From Pseudomonadota bacterium (lineage in GTDB: Bacteria; Pseudomonadota; Gammaproteobacteria; UBA11654): a DNA stretch of 6,619 nt. Positions 1 through 5,388 of this stretch are shown here, piece by piece (within the stretch, counting starts at the first letter, position 1; each line of letters starts with the position of its first letter). Location: positions 1 through 6,619 of the forward strand of contig JAPOHS010000051.1 of assembly GCA_029979325.1 (NCBI GenBank). The letters are read 5' to 3'. Position numbers and translations under genes: made by a program. The notes under the pieces are model-generated. The model was not told the origin of the DNA. It ran no database searches and saw only the letters and a list, made by a program, of their open reading frames with translations.

Positions 1-1649
1 GCACAATTACTGATACCCAAAGTATCTTGACTGACACAAACATCAGCATTGATCACTTTTCTTTCACGAACATAACGAACACCCATGATCAATTCCATGT
101 CATCGCCAAGGTCCATATTCACTTGACCGAAAAGTGCTTTAGCATCTGTTTCTTGAGTCCAGTTACTCAAACGACCAATTTGGTCAAATTGAGTTTGGAA
201 GAAACATGGAGGAAAGTTTTGACCAAAAGCTGCCAATAACTGTCCGTACTCACAACCTGGATTTGCAACCAGTGGCATACCTGGGAAATAAGTGATGCCA
301 TGGCTAGATGCCCATGGGAATGGCAGTACGTTTACCAGTCCAGCGCCAGCTGCTTGTGCTCCGTTCAAAGCCAAAATAGTAGTTGTAGGAAGGACTCCAA
401 GAGCGAATAGCGTGTTACCTACTCCACCTAGATTTCCATCAATGTGGACTTCTCTATCGATGTCTTGATATTGAGAATCCCAATATGCACCAACTGTCCA
501 TCGAACTGATTGACTCTGATCGGATGATAATCTGATTTCAACACTGTCTTTGTCATACTCAGACCAGTCATCGCGTGATACAAGAACCAATGGGCCATAA
601 TCCGCATCCAATCCATCGACATAATCATAGGCTACATGTCCTACAACCATGCTTAGATTCATGCCGTTGTCCATGTCTTTGCTTATATTCAAAGAAGTAT
701 CCTGTGTATTGGTGATAGTTCCCTGAGGGTTATTACCTAAGACTTGTGAAGTTCCAAAACCAAGGTTTTCATCGGTATATTGATCTCCTGTGCCAACAGT
801 AGAAATATACTGTGGATAGACTATACCCATTACAGCAAAACCAAGCGCTGAAGTCGGCGTTGGAGGCAATGCTTGATCGAATGTCCATGGCGTTGATGTA
901 CTTCCTGTTCTTACATGCTCACCATCCGTGTGTTTAAAGTCGATCCTAAGATCGTCATTAGGTGAGTAAGAAGCACTGAGTCTCAACATGGTCTCATCGG
1001 CTGTTGGACCAGTTGTATTATTGTATCTATTGGTAATCAGACCATCATTGTCACGATCTTGAAAAGCAAGCCTGACTGCAAAATTATCAGAAAGAGGAAT
1101 ATTTAAATGCCCTTCAATTTCTGTACCGCTGTCTTCATCAGATGCAGCAACAGAAACACGTCCTGATATATCATCAGCACCTATTATTGGTTTTGCTGAT
1201 ATAACATTGATTGCTCCAGTCAGTGTGTTCTTTCCAAACAAAGTACCTTGCGGTCCTCTGAGAACTTCCACCCTTTCAACGTCGAACATTCCTGTTCTGA
1301 ATTGACGTCCTTTAGGCATGTGAACACCATCAACAAATAAGCCAACAGATTGTTCAAATGATTGGTTTGCACCAATTGAGATTCCTCTCATAGTTGTAAT
1401 AGTTGATATCGCATTCTCAGAGACTGAAAAGTTTGGAACATACCGACCCAAATCTTGCAGAGAGTTAACAGCAGCCTTCTCTATCAGATTGCCATCAATT
1501 ACAGTCACTGAAACTGAAATGTCTTGAAGGCTCTCTTCTTTCTTCGTTGCTGTTACGATAATTTCTTCTAACTCTTGTGCTTTAACTGATACAACACTGA
1601 ATGTCATAGCAATAACAAACGCAAAAGTTGATTGCATAATACGTTTCAT
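1..1649 (-). CDS. TonB-dependent outer-membrane receptor, N-terminal 549 codons (3' end cut by window)
   Basis: The frame is open from an ATG at 1649 to the left edge; I read it through codon by codon and found no stop. It encodes an outer-membrane channel that takes up a ligand using energy from TonB-ExbBD. Residues 1-24 are a signal peptide with a likely cut at VKA|QE. Residues 28-35 (EEIIVTAT) are the TonB box. The plug follows, with the diagnostic VERVEVLRGPQGTLFGKN stretch around 124-141 and then a GAINVISAKP end. The rest is beta-barrel. A long extracellular segment at about 402-497 is rich in hydrophobic residues and contains Cys466 and Cys482; a second Cys pair is 538/549. Family members usually run to 700-900 residues, so the last part of the barrel is missing. 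The Shine-Dalgarno AAGGGGG lies 8 bases before the ATG. The ligand is unknown; the neighbouring catabolic operon suggests a hydrophobic carbon source rather than a siderophore, but this is inference. Confidence 0.95.
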   Translation of the reverse strand, partial: MKRIMQSTFAFVIAMTFSVVSVKAQELEEIIVTATKKEESLQDISVSVTVIDGNLIEKAAVNSLQDLGRYVPNFSVSENAISTITTMRGISIGANQSFEQSVGLFVDGVHMPKGRQFRTGMFDVERVEVLRGPQGTLFGKNTLTGAINVISAKPIIGADDISGRVSVAASDEDSGTEIEGHLNIPLSDNFAVRLAFQDRDNDGLITNRYNNTTGPTADETMLRLSASYSPNDDLRIDFKHTDGEHVRTGSTSTPWTFDQALPPTPTSALGFAVMGIVYPQYISTVGTGDQYTDENLGFGTSQVLGNNPQGTITNTQDTSLNISKDMDNGMNLSMVVGHVAYDYVDGLDADYGPLVLVSRDDWSEYDKDSVEIRLSSDQSQSVRWTVGAYWDSQYQDIDREVHIDGNLGGVGNTLFALGVLPTTTILALNGAQAAGAGLVNVLPFPWASSHGITYFPGMPLVANPGCEYGQLLAAFGQNFPPCFFQTQFDQIGRLSNWTQETDAKALFGQVNMDLGDDMELIMGVRYVRERKVINADVCVSQDTLGISNC

Positions 1650-1657
1650 ATGGATTT

Positions 1658-1664
1658 CCCCCTT
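1658..1664 (-). promoter_or_regulatory. Ribosome-binding site of the TonB-dependent receptor
   Basis: Minus-strand AAGGGGG with an 8-base spacer before the ATG at 1649. It supports this start, which also places an intact signal peptide at the N terminus. Confidence 0.7.
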
Positions 1665-1670
1665 ATAGTT

Positions 1671-1684
1671 CACGTAATTACATG
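1671..1684. promoter_or_regulatory. Imperfect inverted repeat over the receptor -10 box
   Basis: CAC-GTAATTAC-style dyad: the central GTAATTAC (1674-1681) is a perfect 8-base palindrome, flanked by one mismatched pair and then CA/TG outer pairs. It covers the predicted -10 box (1677-1682). Its half-sites differ from those of the 1696-1710 palindrome, so the two need not bind the same protein. It may be chance in AT-rich DNA. Confidence 0.2.
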
Positions 1685-1706
1685 TTTGTATGTCTAATAT
1701 TGCCAA
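1677..1706 (-). promoter_or_regulatory. Candidate sigma-70-type promoter of the receptor gene
   Basis: On the minus strand, TTGGCA (1701-1706, five of six matches to TTGACA) is followed after 18 bases by TGTAAT (1677-1682, five of six matches to TATAAT). This would start transcription near 1670 and leave a leader of about 20 bases that holds the ribosome-binding site. The spacing and the distance to the gene are both sensible. The region is AT-rich, so chance matches are possible and the call is only moderate. Confidence 0.45.
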
Positions 1707-1710
1707 TATT
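1696..1710. promoter_or_regulatory. Perfect inverted repeat over the receptor -35 box, candidate operator
   Basis: The sequence AATATTG-C-CAATATT is a perfect palindrome with 7-base arms around one central base. It covers the predicted -35 box of the receptor promoter, where a bound repressor would block RNA polymerase. Many small regulators (TetR, GntR, MarR types) bind sites of about this size, but no regulator gene is in the window and the family cannot be named. The arms are AT-rich, so chance occurrence is a real alternative. Confidence 0.35.
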
Positions 1711-1870
1711 TTGGGGTATATCAAAGCAACATATTTGTATTTTTAACTCATATCTGTTGTTTAAATGATAAAAAGTCAATGAATACAAGGGTTTTGGCGT
1801 ATTTCCTAACTTTTCAATTAATTTCAAAAAAAAATAAAAATTAGGCCTTTTTTAGTTAAGATTATTCATT

Positions 1871-2251
1871 ATGAAGAAAATCTCTTTTCTATTGATTTCT
1901 ATAGGATTTCTATTTGTCACAGATAGCTCTGCATCTGAGGTGACACAATATCTTCAATGCAGTTTTAAAGAAAACTCTACAGAGAAGAATTTTTATTGGT
2001 CTATTGGCTCAGATAACACGATTCAAAGATGGGTCTCAGGTGAGCCGAACTTAGCGATGAATAAGCTGGTGATGAATGATGAGAAAAATATTGCTTGGAA
2101 TGAAATCGGAAATCCCATGGGTATCTTTGTGCTTGATAAAAAAACAATGCGACAAAGAGGCACCCTGCTTTCGAGTGACAACGAAATCCTCGATCGATGG
2201 GTCAGCGAATGCAGCTATCTAGAAAAAGATCAGTTTTTAAAAATACAATAG
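1871..2251 (+). CDS. Small predicted exported protein of unknown function, 126 residues
   Basis: I do not recognise the family. The N terminus is a typical Sec signal peptide: MKK, a hydrophobic core at 4-16, and a probable cut near SSA|SEV at residue 21/22. The mature protein would have about 105 residues with only two cysteines, Cys30 and Cys114, one near each end, which could form a disulfide in the periplasm. There is no lipobox and no later membrane segment. A short motif occurs twice: SDNTIQRWVSGE (47-58) and SDNEILDRWVSE (102-113), suggesting two related strands or modules. The ribosome-binding site is weak (AAGA, about 9 bases before the ATG), but the signal peptide supports this start. 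The gene diverges from the receptor and converges on the catabolic operon, its TAG ending two bases before the dehydrogenase stop. A role with the receptor is possible but unproven. Confidence 0.75.
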   Translation: MKKISFLLISIGFLFVTDSSASEVTQYLQCSFKENSTEKNFYWSIGSDNTIQRWVSGEPNLAMNKLVMNDEKNIAWNEIGNPMGIFVLDKKTMRQRGTLLSSDNEILDRWVSECSYLEKDQFLKIQ

Positions 2252-2253
2252 GA

Positions 2254-3342
2254 TTAAATTCCTTGAGCCTCTGCAGCTTCCTCTCTCAATAAATCAGGGC
2301 TTCCCAATAACTGTCTATTTAAACCGATTCGTTTGAACCAATAATGCAGTCCCAGATCATCAGTAAAGCCCATTCCACCATGTACCTCGGTTGATGTTTT
2401 GGCTACGAATGCACCCACTTCTGAAAGATGAGCTTTGGTTTGACATGCCATTAGCTCTGCCTCATGTGGTATGTGATCAATGGAATGCGCGGCATACCAG
2501 ACAAGTGAATAGCAAGGTTCCAAGTCTGATGCCATCTGTGCACACATATGTTTTACAGCTTGAAACGATCCGATGGGCCGGCCAAATTGTTTTCTTTCTT
2601 TTGCATAATCAACTGATCGATTCAACATACATTGAGATGCACCGAGAGTTTCTGCAGCAATGGCTACCCTTCCAAGATTGATTGCTTGTTTGAGTGCCTC
2701 AATATTGCCTGAGCCACTCCCCAGTGTTTCTGCCTTTACTTCATCCAATAGCAGTTCACTCATGAAAGATGTGATATCCACCGTGGTTAATTCGACTTTC
2801 TCCAACCCACTCTCCTCAGCTTCAATGATGAGAAGAGCTCCATCCGAATCGAGAATTAAATAGTGTGTGCTATTGATATCGTCCATGACAAACAATGATT
2901 GGCCGCTTAATTTTTGATTTGAGTTTTGAATGCTCTTTTCAATTCGCCTTCCAGTCATTTCTGTTAATGCAACTGCGAATCTATATTCACCAGTTGCGAT
3001 AGATGGTAGATATTTTTGTTTTTGAGAATCGCTTCCAAGTTTGTTGATTAAAAATGGTGCAATTAAAAAAGATCCAATAAACGGATAAGGAGCGACTCCT
3101 TTGCCCAAAGATTCAGAAACACTCACTGCGAACAATGAATCAAGACCAAGTACCCCGTACTCCTCAGGAATGATGAGTCCGCTGAGGCCCAGTTCGTTTA
3201 AACCATTGAATACCTCATCTACCAAGTTATTGTCTTCACCCGTTCTATATGATCTGAGTGCATCAACTGTCACGGTGTCTTCAAGAAATTTATCAATGCT
3301 CTCTTGAAAGAATTGTTGTTCTTCTGATAGTCCGAAATACAT
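2254..3342 (-). CDS. Acyl-CoA dehydrogenase, short subunit of a probable heteromeric enzyme (362 residues)
   Basis: The fold is that of the acyl-CoA dehydrogenase family: N-terminal helices (1-120), a middle beta domain (about 120-210) and a C-terminal helical domain (about 215-350). The C-terminal flavin motif is intact (ERKQFG at 249-254, then RPIGSFQAVKH), as is HGGMGFT at 321-327. The usual TExxAGSD signature is lost: the matching stretch is TEMTGRR (127-133). Neither common catalytic Glu position is filled: the MCAD Glu376 region reads LLGSPD (345-350), and the isovaleryl-CoA dehydrogenase position is Gly224 in LGRVA. Alone it is therefore unlikely to be a complete enzyme. It starts two bases after the stop of the 409-residue dehydrogenase, with AAGGAG 7 bases before the ATG, and probably forms an alpha2beta2 complex with that product. 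Similar short subunits are FadE27/FadE28 types and the pimeloyl-CoA dehydrogenase small subunit. The substrate is unknown. Confidence 0.93.
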   Translation of the reverse strand: MYFGLSEEQQFFQESIDKFLEDTVTVDALRSYRTGEDNNLVDEVFNGLNELGLSGLIIPEEYGVLGLDSLFAVSVSESLGKGVAPYPFIGSFLIAPFLINKLGSDSQKQKYLPSIATGEYRFAVALTEMTGRRIEKSIQNSNQKLSGQSLFVMDDINSTHYLILDSDGALLIIEAEESGLEKVELTTVDITSFMSELLLDEVKAETLGSGSGNIEALKQAINLGRVAIAAETLGASQCMLNRSVDYAKERKQFGRPIGSFQAVKHMCAQMASDLEPCYSLVWYAAHSIDHIPHEAELMACQTKAHLSEVGAFVAKTSTEVHGGMGFTDDLGLHYWFKRIGLNRQLLGSPDLLREEAAEAQGI

Positions 3343-3344
3343 GA

Positions 3345-4574
3345 TTATGCTCCTTGAATCTTGGGCTCTTTTGGTAGGCCCAAGCCTCTTTCAGAAATGA
3401 TATTTTTTTGAATCTGACTGGTGCCGCCACCAATGATTAAACCGAGATAATACATGTAGGCATATTGCCATCCACCATTGTCTCTAAGATGCGGACTGTT
3501 ATTATAAAGCGTTCCCAGTTCGCCCATCACATCGATTGCCAATGATTCGAGCTCATATCTCATTTCAGTCCCATATAGTTTGACAATCATTGTTGCCAGA
3601 TTGATGTCCTGACCCTTATTCAATCGACCAGAGAGCAGTCTCAAACCGTGTGATTTGAGTGCGAGTATTTTTCCTTGGATTTTCATCAGTCGATCACGAT
3701 AAACCGGTTTATCAATGATACGAACACCATCTAGGATTTCACTCTTCATCAGATTCACGAGTTTGTCATAGCGTCTGATCATTTTATTTGGATCCCCCAG
3801 TGATCCTCTTTCGTGAACAAGGGTTTTGTTTGCGACCAACCAGCCCTGTCCTCTCTCACCCACAATATTTTCTGCTGGAATTCTGACATCTGTAAAAAAT
3901 ACCTCATTGAATCCAGCATCCAATGTCATATCAACCAATGGCCTGACTTCAATCCCAGGTGCATCCATTGGAATGAGTAAATAGCTGATCCCCTGATGCT
4001 TTGGCGCTTCAGGTTCGGTTCGAACCAGACAAAACATCATTTGTGCATATTTGGCAGTACTCGTCCAAATCTTTTGTCCATTGATCACCCACTCATCACC
4101 GACCAACTCGCCTTTTGTTTGCAAACTGGCAAGGTCACTACCGGCATTGGGCTCAGAGTATCCTTGGCACCATATTTCATCTAAATAGAGCGCTGGTTGA
4201 ATATACCTTTGTCTTTGTTCCTCAGTGCCCATTTCCAAAAGTGTTGGCACCAAAAAATCAATGCCTTGTCCCCCAACACCTGTTGGAATTTTGGATTTTG
4301 AAAATTCTTCTGTGATGATCACATTTTTTACAATATCGAGATCTCCACCAAAGCCACCATACTCTTTGGGAATATGCCTGACATGATATCCGTGCTCAAT
4401 GAGAATCTTTTGCCATTCTTTATAATTCATTTCAATTTTGGGTTTTTCATTGGGATCAACAACTGATTCATAACTGTATAGGCTTCCAGTTACATGAATA
4501 CCTTTGTATTTTTCACAGAATGACTGCACTTCGTTTCTGAAATCAGCATATTCATTACCAAAATCAAGATTCAT
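3345..4574 (-). CDS. Acyl-CoA dehydrogenase, long subunit with probable catalytic Glu255 (409 residues)
   Basis: This enzyme would introduce an alpha,beta double bond into an acyl-CoA, passing electrons to FAD and then to electron-transfer flavoprotein. The N-terminal flavin signature is well kept (GYSEPNAGSDLAS, 138-150), followed by VINGQKIWTSTA (163-174). In the C-terminal domain the RKxFG flavin motif is absent. The usual MCAD catalytic Glu376 position is Gly383 in IGGGTSQIQ (381-389). A Glu does occur at the alternative position used by isovaleryl-CoA and long-chain dehydrogenases: Glu255 in LVHERGSLG. This motif pattern matches FadE26-type subunits of alpha2beta2 dehydrogenases acting on steroid side chains, and the next gene supplies the missing flavin half. 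The start overlaps the enoyl-CoA hydratase-like gene by 11 bases, with GGAGG 6 bases before the ATG. Substrate assignment is inference; a branched or polycyclic acyl-CoA is most likely. Confidence 0.95.
   Translation of the reverse strand: MNLDFGNEYADFRNEVQSFCEKYKGIHVTGSLYSYESVVDPNEKPKIEMNYKEWQKILIEHGYHVRHIPKEYGGFGGDLDIVKNVIITEEFSKSKIPTGVGGQGIDFLVPTLLEMGTEEQRQRYIQPALYLDEIWCQGYSEPNAGSDLASLQTKGELVGDEWVINGQKIWTSTAKYAQMMFCLVRTEPEAPKHQGISYLLIPMDAPGIEVRPLVDMTLDAGFNEVFFTDVRIPAENIVGERGQGWLVANKTLVHERGSLGDPNKMIRRYDKLVNLMKSEILDGVRIIDKPVYRDRLMKIQGKILALKSHGLRLLSGRLNKGQDINLATMIVKLYGTEMRYELESLAIDVMGELGTLYNNSPHLRDNGGWQYAYMYYLGLIIGGGTSQIQKNIISERGLGLPKEPKIQGA
3350..3355 (-). promoter_or_regulatory. Ribosome-binding site of the short acyl-CoA dehydrogenase
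   Basis: Minus-strand AAGGAG lies inside the last codons of the 409-residue dehydrogenase, 7 bases before the ATG at 3342. It fits translational coupling of the two subunits. Confidence 0.65.
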
Positions 4575-5388
4575 CTTTATCCTCCATCCAAGTGGGTTGT
4601 CTTTTTTCTAAGAAAGCCTGAATGCCCTCTCTTGCATCTTCACTGTCAATGCAAGCTTTAATCTGCTCTCTCAAATAAGGCAATGCTTCATCAAATGCCA
4701 TCTGGTCTTGTTTGTTGTATGCAGCGAGTCCCATTTTCATTGTATTGGGCGGGAGCTTTACAAGCGAAGAGACCAATAGATCAACAGTATCATCGAGATC
4801 CATTTTTGGAACATGATGATTGATCAAACCGTATTTCTCTGCATTGATGGCATCAATACTCTCGCCTCTCATGATAAAGTCCAAACCTTGTCTTTTTGGC
4901 ATCACTCTGAAAAGCCCAGCCATGACCATGAATGGCCAAATCCCTCTCTTTATCTCAGGCGCTGTAAAAGTTACATCGCTTGAAGCAATGGCATGTGTGG
5001 CATTGCAAACAAGCATTAGGGCTCCTGCTAAAACATCACCTTGAACTTTGCATACAACCGGTTTATTTAGATTTCTTATCATGAGGCTGATGTCCTCAAC
5101 ATCACCAAGTTTTGGAACCGTTGAGGCGGTTTCATCCTCCTTAGACCACATATTTTTCAAGTCACCTCCCGCACAAAATACATCTCCATTGGCTTGAATT
5201 TTAATTACACGGATATGACCTGATTGCTTTGCGTAATTCAGTGCATAGATGATCTCATTTGACATGACATCATTGATTGCGTTCTTCTTTTCTGGCCTGT
5301 TGAGAGTGATGCTGAGAACGTGACCTGAATCTTCAATCAGTGTTGTTTCAAACACATATTTATCAGGCGGCATGATTTGGTCAGACAT
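4564..5388 (-). CDS. Enoyl-CoA hydratase/isomerase (crotonase) family protein, about 274 residues
   Basis: A crotonase-fold protein likely to hydrate or isomerise an unsaturated acyl-CoA. Numbering below counts from an upstream ATG at 5400. Visible landmarks are LNRPEKKNAIN (33-43), the first oxyanion-hole loop FCAGGDL (75-81), the second oxyanion glycine Gly126 in VLAGALML, and Glu149 in FTAPEIKRGIWPF, the position of the second catalytic Glu (rat Glu164). The position of the first Glu (rat Glu144) is Met129, so it may not be a classical hydratase; the related AtuE/LiuC-type enzymes or an isomerase are alternatives. I prefer the start at 5388 because GGAGGTGA stands just before it. The ATG at 5400 adds four residues (MEVI) and has a weaker AAGGA. 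It overlaps the AtuA-like gene by 8 bases and the long dehydrogenase by 11 bases, so it belongs to the same operon. Confidence 0.9.
   Translation of the reverse strand: MSDQIMPPDKYVFETTLIEDSGHVLSITLNRPEKKNAINDVMSNEIIYALNYAKQSGHIRVIKIQANGDVFCAGGDLKNMWSKEDETASTVPKLGDVEDISLMIRNLNKPVVCKVQGDVLAGALMLVCNATHAIASSDVTFTAPEIKRGIWPFMVMAGLFRVMPKRQGLDFIMRGESIDAINAEKYGLINHHVPKMDLDDTVDLLVSSLVKLPPNTMKMGLAAYNKQDQMAFDEALPYLREQIKACIDSEDAREGIQAFLEKRQPTWMEDKDES
4581..4585 (-). promoter_or_regulatory. Ribosome-binding site of the long acyl-CoA dehydrogenase
   Basis: Minus-strand GGAGG, 6 bases before the ATG at 4574, sits within the last codons of the hydratase-like gene. It fixes the dehydrogenase start and supports translation coupled to the upstream gene. 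Confidence 0.7.

Larger units (their letters stand above)
1650..1870. other. Non-coding divergent promoter region
   Basis: These 221 bases separate the divergently transcribed receptor and small exported-protein genes. The receptor side contains the promoter and palindromes listed separately. The other side carries an A-tract (nine A at 1826-1834, then T, then five A), which could bend DNA or act as an upstream element. I saw no convincing promoter for the plus-strand gene: weak pairs such as TTGGCG (1794) with ATTAAT (1817) match only four of six bases in each box. No RNA gene or riboswitch was recognised. Confidence 0.7.

Noticed and set aside
27..239. Plus-strand open frame of 70 codons
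   Set aside because: It lies antisense to the continuous receptor frame, has no recognisable domain, and the receptor reading is unmistakable.
428..628. Minus-strand open frame of 66 codons
   Set aside because: It is an out-of-frame shadow within the receptor gene, in a different frame of the same strand.
1836..1853. AAAAA-TTAGGCC-TTTTTT as a terminator hairpin
   Set aside because: The stem would be A-T only with no GC-rich part, and no transcription unit ends there; it is better read as AT-rich promoter-region DNA.
2233..2243. Self-complementary TTTTTAAAAA-like stretch near the convergent stops as a terminator
   Set aside because: It has no GC stem or proper loop and lies inside the coding sequence of the exported protein.
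2391..2681. Plus-strand open frame of 96 codons
   Set aside because: It is antisense to the short acyl-CoA dehydrogenase, whose protein motifs are clear; the antisense product shows no domain.
3345..4574. Possible inactive dehydrogenase because the usual Glu376 position is Gly383
   Set aside because: A Glu is present at the alternative catalytic position (Glu255) used by several family members, so it is probably active.
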